Shown piece after piece: positions 48,245-57,170 of a stretch of 64,000 nucleotides of DNA; within the stretch, counting starts at the first letter, position 1, and each line of letters starts with the position of its first letter. The stretch covers positions 87,068 through 151,067 of the forward strand of contig JAVTVY010033749.1 of NCBI GenBank assembly GCA_036873755.1, given 5' to 3'. The notes beneath the pieces are model-generated. The model was not told the origin of the DNA, ran no database searches, and saw only the letters and a list, made by a program, of their open reading frames with translations. The DNA comes from Hanleya hanleyi (taxonomy: Eukaryota > Mollusca > Polyplacophora > Lepidopleurida > Hanleyidae). The position numbers were made by a program, and so were the translations under genes.

Positions 48245-48415
48245 TACATGTGACGTGACCGGAAGTAACGGAACTATTTTTTGACCTTTGACCCGGAAAT
48301 GACCTTTGACGGCTGTTGATTGGACGAGAGCTCTGTGACGGATTTGAAAAAAATACTCGCTTCTGATTGGACGAGAGCTCTGTGACGTCATCGATGACGT
48401 CATCTCATTTGCATA
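48245..48415. promoter_or_regulatory. Outer right-arm control block: ETS, CCAAT, CRE and octamer motifs
   Basis: It contains CGTGACCGGAAGTAACGG, two TGACCTTTGA-like motifs, two CTGATTGGACGAGAGCTCTG boxes, GTGACGTCATCGATGACGTC (two CREs) and CATTTGCATAA. The CCAAT part mirrors 37,886-37,960. Regulatory function is inferred. Confidence 0.5.
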
Positions 48416-50904
48416 AATCCTAAGGAATTTGCGGTTTATACACTACTCACGGATGTTAGGCAATGTGACAAAAACCAGCCACCATACAACAAGGATGAAC
48501 ATAATACACTTCATTGAACGTCATATGTAGTATGTATTGCATTGCAGCTCAGTATCCTCCCCATCGAGAAAGTTCTGCGATAATTTTCTATTTATTTGAC
48601 ATTTAGGCATGATTCTCTAAGAAACTGACTCAGCGGTATCTTATAATAAGTCAGGGTGACTTTGGGCGTGCGGTCAGGGCGGTGGGTCGCGGTATTCTCC
48701 CCTCTTTCCATTTAACACCTGGTCACGGAGCATTGAGGGATTTCTGCCAGGATTACGCTAAGCATTTACCTAAACATTTACTCATGTAAAAGTGCAAAGA
48801 ATAATTACTCTATATTAAGCACGGCTATAAATAATTCATGTAAAGTTATACGAAATCCAAAAAGGTCAGCACGCAGGTCACTTTATTCCAGCTTGTACGA
48901 GACCCGGTCAATGGAATTCCTCGAGATGGTCTCAATGCCTAGTCCAGTTTTTATCCACACACCCATTTCATCGGTTAGGTCTTGTGTGTTTCTTGTTTCG
49001 ACTTGGATTTCGAGATTTTGTCGAGCTCCTAGCTCGCACAATGTCCGCGACGAAGCTTCAAGAAAGGCACAACGACTGGATAGGTGACACCAACGACGGT
49101 GATCTCGAGAACAAACATGGCGTGTCCCGTCCCGAGCGCTCCTCTGTTTTGTTGGTGCATTACAAGGATTAACGGAGGCTTTTGGCACCTTTCACAAAAT
49201 AAAAATAAAAACGGCTGAGTCACATACTAAGAAATTAGGATATAGTTATGCTCGTATCTATTTGACATATATTCTATATACTACTTTTTTAAACTCCTGC
49301 ATTCCACGGCTGAATAAACCTAATTCTGCTCGGAAATTATAATTCAATGATATCCTGCAACATGAACACTTGACAAAGATCGGAATTCAGGATGCCACAG
49401 CTTTTTCCATACAGACATTTCCCGGTTGATGCATGACATGTTTTCACCACTCTTCAGTGGAAATGACGCGGAATCGGAACACGCGCGCGGGTGATTCCGC
49501 TTGAAGATCGCATTCCAGCCGCATCATGAATGGCACGCGAACAACTCATCAAAGGAGCATGTCGCAGCAGGATAAACAGTCCTAAGTTGAGCAACTTCAC
49601 AGTACACGTGTGTGCGCTATCTGAACTGTATATATATTAAAGCGGACGTGATATGCGTTTTTAGTATCGGGACGGTAACGTATATATGCTTACATAATTA
49701 AGTACATTCATACGGTGAATTGCTCAAGTACATCCATCCCTGTATCAATTTATTCGGAATGCGTCAGTCCGCTTCAGCAATTATTAAATAAGTAATTTCG
49801 TTGCCATACTCTGGTACCATTCTCAAAGAGAGCCGTGTCTACCCGCGGGAGACCAAAGCGACTCTCATGTAAACTGGTGACATTTTTGAATCTCCAATCT
49901 CAAAGCGAGGCAGCATGACATCATTCTCAAAGCGAGCCGTGTCTACCCGCGAACTACTTCCTGTATTAGATAACTCGCTTTCACGGCCAAGTATACATAC
50001 CGACAATAATTTGTTCGCGATTGATATGCTCCGAAACGGAAAGAGTCATTTCCCAATTATATAGCCCACGTTATGTTTAGCAATTCGCTTCTAACTCGGC
50101 GGAGTCAGCAGGTCAGTGACAAGCCAGATAATCATACGCCGCCTACTCACCCCCCAAATTTTGGGGGGATGGCTCCCATTTACGCGTGAGACTCTTTCTC
50201 GCAGTAGGGAGTCTCGCGAGACGAGAATGACTCTGGTACCTAGCCCTTGTTACCTCCCTTTTGATTTTGAACAGCCTACAGGTATAAATGTTGCCTTTTT
50301 GTTCGTTTTTACGGAATGTTTTGATTATTTAGAACTTAATTATAAACGTACATCAGAGAGCTGATCGAAGGACTGCTGGACTGCCTGTGTCAAGGTACAT
50401 TCTCAGAATATTCTATATCTCACATAAATCCCGTACGAATTTCAAACTACATCTGTTAGCCAATCAGGTGGCTATATCTGGGAGAAACTACTTTGAAATG
50501 ACTCCCCTTGGGCACGTGGACCAATATAGAGAAGAGCATCAAAATAAGGTATCATACCCAAACATGGTCCGTGGTAAACGTTCTACTCCAGAAAGTACAA
50601 ATGATTGATCCCGTCGAATCATCTGTTTTTGTCGGTCGGCTGGAAATATCAAAAGTCCATCTCGCGGACACTGTTAAATATCTGTGAACAAAACGCCAAT
50701 CATGGATTGTCAAATTTAAAAGGCAGCGTTATCGTGATTGGCTTATTTTAGGGATCTCGGAGAATACCCGCAAACGCCTCGCACGAATTTTTCATAGCGT
50801 TATCGCGAAATGATATTTTCCCGAGATACCATCTTGGTTTAGATAAATTGGTCAAGATAATGACATACAATGGCAGTGGGGCGGGTCCAATTAAACGCAA
50901 CATT
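48416..50904. other. No gene recognised
   Basis: Overlapping open frames at 48,883-49,188 (both strands) and at 50,116-50,364 show no recognisable domain. AAATAAAAATAAAAAC at 49,198 could be a poly(A) signal for the plus strand. A direct repeat, CTCAAAGCGAGCCGTGTCTACC and near-identical copy, lies at about 49,834 and 49,925. Whether this is host or provirus DNA is unclear. Confidence 0.45.
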
Positions 50905-51125
50905 AAAAGAGTGGTGGAAAACTATGGCGGCGTACTGACAATAAGTCAAATAACCTCACAGACAAATATACTGACTGCATATTTCTAAAAACATCACAGG
51001 AACCAAAAGTGATCCCTGTGATGATTTGTATCCCAGCCACGTTTTTATTGTAGCTGTTCATGTGGACATCTTGAATGACATGACCACACGGTCCCTAGCG
51101 CGGTATTGGATACAACTATTTTTGA
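50905..51125 (+). repeat. TRIM-like relative, second solo-type copy
   Basis: Homologous to 5,880-6,075 over about 190 bp. It extends past the terminal repeat into TGTTCATGTGGACATCTTGA and ACCACACGGTCCCTAGCGCGG, which matches (inverted) the interior of the complete element at 55,230-55,299. Confidence 0.6.
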
Positions 51126-51234
51126 GCGATGATATAATAGCCCTATCAAGTCATCTGTCGGAAAATGAAATACTATAGACTAGAACTCATCATGCTCATC
51201 CACAGTAGTATACAAAGAGTCTTTCAGTCCCTTA

Positions 51235-51712
51235 GCGTCTCACTGCGCATGCGCAGAACTTTGTTTGGGTGTGAAAGTGTGGATGTGCGCATGCGTGATG
51301 AGGGGGCGTGGCCTATGAGTGATATGTGAGTGGGTGTGGGTTCAAAATGGCGGCACCATATTTTCTGTAGACCACTTAAAGTCCGCCATTTTGAACCCAC
51401 CCCCACTCACCCCGTGCACTGATTGACCTGGGTGAGTGGGGGTGGGTTCAAAATGGCGGCTTGTGGTGTTGTGTGTGTAAAATAAGGTGCCGCCATTTTG
51501 AACCCACCCCCACTCACCCGGGTGAGTCAGTGCACTGTGTTGGTGGGTTCAAAATGGCGGCTTGTTTTTTACGGGGCTGGGAGTTGAGTATCCGCCATTT
51601 TGAACCCACCCCCACTCATCAATTGACGTGGTGTGGGGTGGGTTCAAAATGGCGGCTTGGTTTTAAGGGCGTGGGAGGTGAGTATCCACCATTTTGAACC
51701 CACGTGAAAAAA
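51235..51712. promoter_or_regulatory. Upstream control array of the CARD gene
   Basis: Four inverted-pair modules: GGGTTCAAAATGGCGGCTTG faces CCGCCATTTTGAACCCACCC, separated by GTGAGTGGGGGTGG-type sequence. CTGCGCATGCGCAG and TGTGCGCATGCGTG lie at 51,243 and 51,284. Related modules precede the split RING gene (55,655-55,845), so these look like shared promoter-proximal elements (YY1-like plus NRF1-like). Confidence 0.55.
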
Positions 51713-51713
51713 A

Positions 51714-51722
51714 CGTATAAAA
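51714..51722 (+). promoter_or_regulatory. TATA box upstream of CARD gene
   Basis: CGTATAAAAGCAG, 229 nt before the chosen ATG. The leader contains a GCCT microsatellite (51,791-51,825). A second, degraded core (AGACTATTACTCCGTAATAG, 51,912) lies in the same place as the TATA module of the 56,322 gene. Confidence 0.5.
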
Positions 51723-51950
51723 GCAGTCGATTTTTAGGGAAAGGGTGTATTCATTGCACTACTTTTGCGTAGCACTGTGACTTACCTTTCTGCCTGCCTG
51801 CCTGCCTGCCTGCTTGCTTCACCTCTAGTCAGTCATCCAACCAGTTTGCCTACTTGCCTATCCGCTTGTATGAGACATACTTTTTTCGATTTTACCAGTG
51901 CCAATTCACTAGACTATTACTCCGTAATAGTTTTTCACCAGCCCATAGTC

Positions 51951-53114
51951 ATGGCGTCATCATCATCATTATTTTTAGCGAGGCTTGCAAAGTACCGTGT
52001 TCGTCTGATTGAAGAGATGGAGCGTGTGGGTGACTTATGTGATTTCCTTATGGGGGAGGAAAACATACTCCTGGAACAGCGTGTCGAAGAAATCATGGCG
52101 GAGAAAACCTTTTCAGCACGAAACAAAGCTCTCATCGATGATGTACCGCACTTTACCTACTATGGATGTCTAACCTTCGTGGCGGCGTTGAAGATCACGG
52201 GAAATGGCGAACTAGCAGATCTACTTGAAGCCGACGACGACGTTTTACAAGATGATGATATGTTAGTGGTGGACACTACCGAAGAGCGTACAGCTAGCAA
52301 ACGTACTAGCTCAGAGAGTGCTAAACGTGCTGGACGTCCCAAACGCCCCCGACTAACACCGTTAGTAATACCTGAGCCAGTAGTACCCCAGCAAGTGCCT
52401 GTGAAACAAGAACTTCCTCTGTCTGTCCAGGAGATCAACAATCTGATCGAAGCGGCTCACCAGGCAGCTCACACCGACATTTGGGAGCTCTCACCCTATT
52501 TAACGGTCAGTGTAAAAGACGAAGAAGTGCATTTTAATGCAGCGGGCTTTAACGACAGACCTGGTAAGCATATTGCCCTGAACTTGGACACCTGGCAAAA
52601 ACTGGAGGCCCTTGATTACGCCATCGATGCGGTTATTCGCGACCAGGGGAATGACGAAGCGAAATTTCCTGTGGGTGACGACATCTTTGTCAGCTGTGCT
52701 TATTTCAATGACCAGCTCCTGGTGCATATTCGAAAATGGCGAAAGCGGTTAGATACGCAAGAGCTGGTTGCTTGTCCTCAAGGTGTCACATTGAAATTAA
52801 CGGCCTGGCGGAAGTTGCAGAGTCTTGCCAGTACAATTCGTCAAACTCTGGCCTACCAGGTATCGAACTATATATATGAGAAGTACATTGACACAGTCCT
52901 GCAGCTCATCAGACCTCACATGAACACTCTGGTAGCCTCATACGCGAGCCTCACTGAAGCACTACAGGCTGTGACCGAGGCGCAAATTGCCATGGCAGTG
53001 GTAGCGGCTTGTCCTTCCAAAATCCCACGTGAAGAGATTGTGACGTACATCTATGTGCACCAAGGACAGAAAGATGATGATGAATTCAAACAAGTCTTGT
53101 TGACGAACTATTGA
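51951..53114 (+). CDS. CARD-domain protein with AT-hook-like NLS and two PC4-like domains (387 aa)
   Basis: The start at 51,951 (GTCATGGCG) is preferred over longer frames because the CARD begins there and TTCACCAG...GTCATGG matches the leader of the 56,322 gene. Residues 7-92 fit a caspase recruitment domain: LARLAKYRVRLIEEMERVGD, then an ILLEQRVEEIMAEKT helix, then FVAALKITGNGELADLL. Residues 94-104 are very acidic. KRAGRPKRPR (125-134) resembles an AT-hook/NLS. Residues 180-230 and 236-302 are PC4-like (ssDNA-binding coactivator fold): the second has FPVGDDIFVSCAYF, LLVHIRKW and QGVTLKLTAWRKLQSL. CARDs mediate homotypic contacts in apoptosis and innate signalling; pairing with a nuclear DNA-binding module is unusual. 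An immune- or apoptosis-modulating role in the provirus is inference. AATAAA lies 160 bp downstream. Confidence 0.75.
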   Translation: MASSSSLFLARLAKYRVRLIEEMERVGDLCDFLMGEENILLEQRVEEIMAEKTFSARNKALIDDVPHFTYYGCLTFVAALKITGNGELADLLEADDDVLQDDDMLVVDTTEERTASKRTSSESAKRAGRPKRPRLTPLVIPEPVVPQQVPVKQELPLSVQEINNLIEAAHQAAHTDIWELSPYLTVSVKDEEVHFNAAGFNDRPGKHIALNLDTWQKLEALDYAIDAVIRDQGNDEAKFPVGDDIFVSCAYFNDQLLVHIRKWRKRLDTQELVACPQGVTLKLTAWRKLQSLASTIRQTLAYQVSNYIYEKYIDTVLQLIRPHMNTLVASYASLTEALQAVTEAQIAMAVVAACPSKIPREEIVTYIYVHQGQKDDDEFKQVLLTNY

Positions 53115-53278
53115 GAACAAGGAAAAACATTTACCATACACATTTATTGATCTGGAGAGCGTATAATTGTATTAAAATTCAGAGGGTTTTTTTCACTGTT
53201 AATTGTATTAAAAAATTCAATACTCAGATATAATTGTATTAAATTCAATACCCTTTGTGAATACGTTCATTGTGTGTT

Positions 53279-53284
53279 AATAAA
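53279..53284 (+). terminator. Poly(A) signal of CARD gene
   Basis: AATAAA in TTAATAAAAAATAG, after several ATTAAA-type motifs (53,170-53,245). This contrasts with the histone-type 3' ends of neighbouring genes. Confidence 0.5.
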
Positions 53285-53339
53285 AAATAGTAGAAAATTA
53301 AAAAAATGCTTAGTGTTCATTCTTTTTTCCTTTTTTAAT

Positions 53340-53995
53340 AGTCAAATAGCTCCAAAACGTCTATTTCCATTCTTGCGCATGCGCAGAATGCTGATAGTTC
53401 AACCCACACCAGTCCATCAGATGTCCCTTCATCTCACCTTCACATTGATACCTCACTCGGCTCCATCGGGCCACTAGGGGCTCTCCTAGTTCCAAAAAAG
53501 GCTATTTTCATAGCCTTCGGCCTTCGCGCATGCGCAGAATCACCCTAATTCAAGCCCACACCCAGTCTATCAGATGCTCCTTCACGTCACCTTCAATTTG
53601 ATACCTCACTCGACCCGATTGGACCATTAGGGACGCCTCTAACCCCAAAAAGGCTATTTTGATATCTTGATATCTTGATATCAATCTTCAATCTTCAAAA
53701 TAGTCTTTTTTGGGGTTAGAGGCGCCCCTAGTGGTCTAATGGGGTCGAGTGAGGTATCAATGTGAAGCATTTCACGTCAGCTTCAATTTGATACCTCACT
53801 CGACCCACTACCTCCAAAATAAAAAAATCTTCATACACAAGGTGTTGATATCGAGCTTCAAAATAGCCTTTTTTGGGGTTAGAGGCGCCCCTAGTGGTCC
53901 AATGGGGTCGAGTGAGGTATCAATGTGAAGCATTTCACGTCAGCTTCAATTTGATACCTCACTCGACCCACTACCTCAAAAATAAAAAAAAATGT
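53340..53995. repeat. Degenerate NRF1-like repeats and hairpins of the palindrome family
   Basis: It shares TCCAAAACGTCTATTTCCAT, GCGCATGCGCAGAAT, CCATCAGATG and TTTGATACCTCACTCGACC with the palindrome arms. An inverted pair, GAGGCG/CGCCTC with AACCCCAAAAA, forms a hairpin at 53,625-53,725. A related direct copy lies at 53,860-53,960. This ties the palindrome to the provirus. Confidence 0.75.
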
Positions 53996-54090
53996 CACCT
54001 TGTGTGTGAAGATTTTTTTTTTGAAAAAAATTTTTTTTTGGGAAAAAGGATGATGGGAGCTGGTGTTATTTTGGTGTGCTTATGAAAGAA

Positions 54091-54131
54091 GTTTTCTCTT
54101 TCGGAAAGATGGGTTGGCCCTTAAAAGGGCC
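54091..54131 (-). terminator. Histone-type 3' end: stem-loop plus purine-rich downstream element (RING gene 1)
   Basis: On the minus strand GGCCCTTTTAAGGGCC (54,131-54,116) is a 6-bp stem with a TTTA loop and matches the metazoan histone stem-loop consensus GGYYCT-TTYN-AGRRCC exactly. It is followed by AACCCATC and, 7 nt on, CTTTCCGAAAGAGAAAAC (54,108-54,091), which resembles the U7-snRNA-binding downstream element. It lies 22 nt past the stop codon at 54,153. No AATAAA was found nearby. Confidence 0.75.
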
Positions 54132-54152
54132 TTTGATAGTGTGATACGATAC

Positions 54153-54828
54153 TTATGCACGGTATATTCGCTTCACCCCTCCCACATGTTTTCTGCATAT
54201 GGGGCACTTTATTTTTAGATGGGACTCTCCGGCATCAACGCAGCGACACATCGCACCTTCACACGTCAGTGTCACCCAGCAATCCTTACACAGGCAAAGA
54301 TGTCCACAGGGTAACACGGCGTACCAGCTTTCCTCGTCCGTACAGATACTGCATCGTGTTTTCTTCTCTTCTAGATGGCGTTCTTTCTTCAGTATGGCAA
54401 TTTCCGTCTCCATTCCATTCATTGTCGTCTCCATTCCAACCATCGCTCCCCGCATGGCGATAATCTGTTCATTGAGGCGGCTTATCTCTACTTCGTGGCG
54501 ACATGGTTGTGGTGTTTCTGCAGCTGAAATCGTTGGAGTTTCGGCAATTGTTGGAAGTCTGGCTGTATGGTCTTCAGCCCAAGTGGTTATACTTTGAGTG
54601 TCCACAGGCGACGTCATCGTGGTTGTTGTTGTTGGAGGTCTACTAGTATTTAGCCAGGGCAGCTCGTCGTCTTGTCCCCCACCCTCCGTGACATCACTGT
54701 CGTCTTCTTCCATTCTGTTTATTTCTTGGTCCTGTTGTTCACTCAACCTTCGGATCCGTCTACTCTCTTCTGCTCTCACATCTTCCCGGAGTTGTTCTGC
54801 GAGTTCTTCGGTACTGCGTATTAACGTG
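54153..54828 (-). pseudogene. RING-finger protein 1, C-terminal part (5' part separated by an insertion)
   Basis: A likely E3 ubiquitin ligase. The visible part has a charged helix (STEELAEQLREDVRAEESRR), an acidic linker, a Thr/Pro stretch, a coiled coil (HEVEISRLNEQIIAMRGAM and onward), and a C-terminal C3HC4 RING: RCSICTDEESWYAVLPCGHL, CLCKDC, then KCPICRK, ending about 10 residues later as in IAP-type RINGs. The open frame seems to start at 54,857, but those first 10 or so codons lie inside a 155-bp direct repeat of the inserted element 54,829-55,454. A promoter and 5' coding piece lie on the far side (55,601). The gene may be dead, or the insert may be spliced out; the sequence cannot decide. 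It ends in a histone-type 3' signal. Confidence 0.7.
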
Positions 54829-55454
54829 ACAATAAAAGCGTACCTGAGATACAACACATATCACGAATTGCTAGATTCTTGGTATGTGCTTTAGAATAGG
54901 TTAACCAGAGGACTATTCTGTGAAGTCATGTGACGCAGTCAGTATGTCGGCACCTCTTCCCACTTCCCTTATATGTGTTGTAAATTGTTCCTGTATATGG
55001 CGAGATTCTGCTGGTGGACGTTTCGTCCCCGAGGCCCGCCCCCTGTACAGACCTTTTTGTCTTTGATATATGTTGGCACTTGTGGGAAGTTGATGCTGGG
55101 TCGACACCGGGCCTTACAGACTAGCCTTTTGTGTTAAATGCCGTCATTTACATCTGACGACGATACAGCTCACCAATCTCCAATGTACGAGTTGTCACAG
55201 CGAAACAGCTCACCAATTACCAGTATACGTATCTAATACCGCTTATGCCGGTGCTAGGGGCCGTGTGGTCATATCATCCAAGTTGCCACATGAACAGGTA
55301 CAATAAAAGCGTACCTGAGATACAACACATATCACGAATTGCTAGATTCTTGGTATGTGCTTTAGAATAGGTTAACCAGAGGACTATTCTGTGAAGTCAT
55401 GTGACGCAGTCAGTATGTCGGCACCTCTTCCCACTTCCCTTATATGTGTTGTAA
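54829..55454 (-). mobile_element. 626-bp terminal-direct-repeat (TRIM-like) element in RING gene 1
   Basis: Two direct repeats, 54,829-54,983 and 55,300-55,454, are 155 bp each and identical by eye, beginning ACAATAAAAGCGTACCTGAG and ending CTTATATGTGTTGTAA. Between them is 316 bp without coding capacity. Relatives occur at 5,880-6,075 and 50,905-51,125 in the same repeat-to-interior order, so this is a family rather than a local duplication. Identical repeats imply recent insertion. I see no clear target duplication and no TG...CA ends, so the LTR type is unproven. Confidence 0.6.
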
Positions 55455-55601
55455 TTCAATCACTTGCTGAAAACTTGTGATGATCGTCAATCCCCCTCCA
55501 TCTTCTTCATGGCTAACCGTCTCTCTTTCTGTAGCAGCAGCATGTCTCGGATCACGAGTCGGATGGTGCGTAAACAGGGGACGTCGTCTTCTAAAACTCA
55601 T
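55440..55601 (-). pseudogene. 5' coding piece, probably of RING gene 1
   Basis: It starts MSFRRRRPLFTHHPTRDPRH, an Arg-rich (NLS-like) beginning, 34 nt below a TATA module identical to that of RING gene 2. It runs 53 codons and stops two codons inside the inserted terminal repeat. Assignment to the same gene as 54,153-54,828 rests on shared strand, position and the insertion between them. A second frame over 55,493-55,550 (MLLLQKERRLAMKKMEGD then stop) also looks helix-like, so a frameshift within this piece is possible. Too short for the usual open-frame cut-off. Confidence 0.5.
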
Positions 55602-55634
55602 GATTTGTATTGGTGAATAAATGTCAAAAATATA

Positions 55635-55649
55635 CGCTATTTATAGTCT
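55635..55649 (-). promoter_or_regulatory. TATA module shared with RING gene 2
   Basis: TAGACTATAAATAGCG on the minus strand is identical to 56,272-56,287 on the plus strand. Both are followed by a T-rich stretch, ATTCACCAnTAC and the start codon 34-35 nt from the module. Confidence 0.75.
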
Positions 55650-55654
55650 AGTGG

Positions 55655-55850
55655 GATGGAAGGGGAGGTGAGTACAAAATGACGGCCATCCACAGGCCTC
55701 CATTTTGAACCCACCCCACGCACCGGCGTCAGTCAGTGCAAGATAGGCTGGCCCACTGTATAGTGATTGGGAGGTGAGTACAACATGACGGCCATCCACA
55801 GGCCGCCATTTTGAACCCACTCCCACTCACTGGTGTCAGTCAGTGCAAGA
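55655..55850. promoter_or_regulatory. Two upstream modules with AAAATGACGGCC / GGCCGCCATTTTGAACCC
   Basis: Two tandem about 100-bp copies of GAGGTGAGTACAA-ATGACGGCCATCCACAGG followed by CCATTTTGAACCCAC and GTCAGTCAGTGCAAGA. Same module type as 51,235-51,712. It lies between the divergent promoters of RING genes 1 and 2. Confidence 0.6.
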
Positions 55851-56270
55851 ATCCCGCTGTGCTGTGTTACCCCTTGTCCCAGCATTAAAATTACCTATTA
55901 TTTTTCGATAAAACCCGTTACAATTTTCAGGGAACTATTATACGACTGTCACCCAGAGTCTACACGTTTTTTTAGTCAGGAAAATCAATTTATTTCCAAT
56001 GTACCTGGTGTTTTATACTCCCGTACACGAATTTTATGGGTTTAAAATCAATAAAAATTAATAAAATAGTGGTAGTGTGTAGCGTTAGACTGTTAATTTT
56101 TTTTAAATACAATACATTGAATTGCCTGAGTGCAACTTGCAATAAAAATATAGGTGCGTTGACAGTTATTGTAAAATGACAGTCGTTTTAAAATGGAAAA
56201 GAAACACAAATATTGTCACCGTCGTAAAAATATATCACACAGCTAGAGTGTTCTCGCTACGGTCCGCGTG
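55851..56270. other. Intergenic DNA between divergent RING genes
   Basis: No supported gene. Contains AATAAAAATTAATAAAATAG (56,050), which may be fortuitous AT-rich sequence. Confidence 0.45.
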
Positions 56271-56271
56271 T

Positions 56272-56287
56272 TAGACTATAAATAGCG
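56272..56287 (+). promoter_or_regulatory. TATA module of RING gene 2
   Basis: TAGACTATAAATAGCG, 34 nt before the start codon, followed by ATTCACCAGTACCCAGTCATGG. The leader resembles TTCACCAGCCCATAGTCATGG of the CARD gene. Confidence 0.75.
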
Positions 56288-56321
56288 CAGTATTTTTTTA
56301 ATTATTCACCAGTACCCAGTC

Positions 56322-57101
56322 ATGGAGTCACTACCGCTGACTGAAATCAAGGATACAGCCGACTTCTTCACCCATGATGAAAATCAACTCTACGGGAATA
56401 TCATTAATTTGGTCGATGATGAACCCTGGATAACTGATATCATGGCAGAATTATTTCCTCCACCTGGGAACCAGCCTGCCTCAACTACAGCCATACCGGA
56501 TGTTTTTCCAGACGTCTACCCCTGTTTTGACGAGATAGACTCCGAGTTAGAAAAGATGTTGAAATCACCCCCAGCTAAAGAAAAAGACGAAACGGCACAA
56601 GAGGGAACCGCCGAAACAGAGGGAAGCCATGCAACCCAGGCTACAGAAGAAGAAAGACCAGATGTCAAGGCAACAGAGAACAGAGAACATGTAACCAAGA
56701 AGAAGAGGGTACAGAAAAAAAGAAAAGATGGTCGGATGAATAGACAACGCGAGAGGCAAGACAGAACAGATACAAGGTCCAAGAGAGAGAGGAAAATAAG
56801 CCCCCCAAAAATGCACGACGAGGTGTATTATGTTTGGGCCATCTCCACTTCAACATTGGGCTGTAACACAGAACGACAAAGCCAATTATATCTACCCTGT
56901 GTTGAATGTTCTAATCAGTTTGCCCGGTTTGCCATAGCCCCTTGCGGTCACCAAGCATTGTGTCAAGTCTGCATCCATCGTCGAGCACAAATACCTACCT
57001 GTGCAGAAGCCAACCGTCCCCAACCGTGTGAATTATTACCTTTGACCTGTACCGTCTGCGCTGAGAGAAGAGACCGACTACAGATGCCCTCAACGATGTA
57101 A
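56322..57101 (+). CDS. RING-finger protein 2, acidic N-terminus and basic NLS (259 aa)
   Basis: Residues 1-80 are acidic with hydrophobic spots (TADFFTHDEN; INLVDDEPWITDIMAELFPP; DEIDSELEKML), resembling an activation domain. Residues 82-123 are Glu/Thr-rich. Residues 126-158 are very basic (KKKRVQKKRKDGRMNRQRER), a likely nuclear signal. Residues 193-247 form a RING-like C3HC4 module: PCVECSNQFARFAIAPCGHQ, ALCQVCIHRR, then LTCTVCAERR, with a longer than usual spacer before the last pair. The start is supported by the TATA module and a conserved leader. It is followed 32 nt after the stop by a histone-type 3' signal. Known RINGs of this build are E3 ligases; a transcription-regulating E3 is inference. 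No close family recognised. Confidence 0.7.
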   Translation: MESLPLTEIKDTADFFTHDENQLYGNIINLVDDEPWITDIMAELFPPPGNQPASTTAIPDVFPDVYPCFDEIDSELEKMLKSPPAKEKDETAQEGTAETEGSHATQATEEERPDVKATENREHVTKKKRVQKKRKDGRMNRQRERQDRTDTRSKRERKISPPKMHDEVYYVWAISTSTLGCNTERQSQLYLPCVECSNQFARFAIAPCGHQALCQVCIHRRAQIPTCAEANRPQPCELLPLTCTVCAERRDRLQMPSTM

Positions 57102-57132
57102 TTTATTACATATCCAAAAAAAAAAAAAAAAA

Positions 57133-57170
57133 TGTCCTTTTCAGGACAATTATCTTTTCCGAAAGAGAAC
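57133..57170 (+). terminator. Histone-type 3' end of RING gene 2
   Basis: TGTCCTTTTCAGGACA (57,133-57,148): 6-bp stem with TTTC loop, the commonest histone loop; the outer pair is T-A rather than G-C. After 6 nt comes TTTTCCGAAAGAGAAC (57,155-57,170), nearly the same as the element after RING gene 1. An A17 run just upstream (57,115-57,131) is part of the leader to the stem. Confidence 0.7.

Larger units (their letters stand above)
37131..48415. repeat. Giant imperfect palindrome, arms about 5-6 kb, centre near 43,388
   Basis: From the centre outward both arms carry, in mirrored order: CA/TG tract, TATA promoter, zinc-finger gene, AATAAA region with CAACAACAA runs, TGACGTCA repeats, sequence with two TGCGCATGCGC sites, TTTTTCCTGAAAA pairs, and the about 150-bp TGCGCATGCGC repeats. 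The outer pair AGAGCTCTCGTCCAATCAGAAGC (37,890) and its complement near 48,360 extends the match. A 22-bp perfect inverted pair (43,314-43,335 and 43,442-43,463) fixes the centre. The left arm is longer because of a 1-kb repeat expansion (38,935-39,965). Arms differ by substitutions and indels, so this is not a simple assembly reflection. Confidence 0.85.

Noticed and set aside
48883..49223. Overlapping frames on both strands that might be a host exon
   Set aside because: No recognisable domain, splice signals or repeat-independent evidence on either strand; left as unassigned.
54829..55454. Ordinary LTR retrotransposon or solo LTR
   Set aside because: Repeats lack TG...CA ends and the 316-bp interior has no coding capacity or clear primer-binding site; called TRIM-like only.
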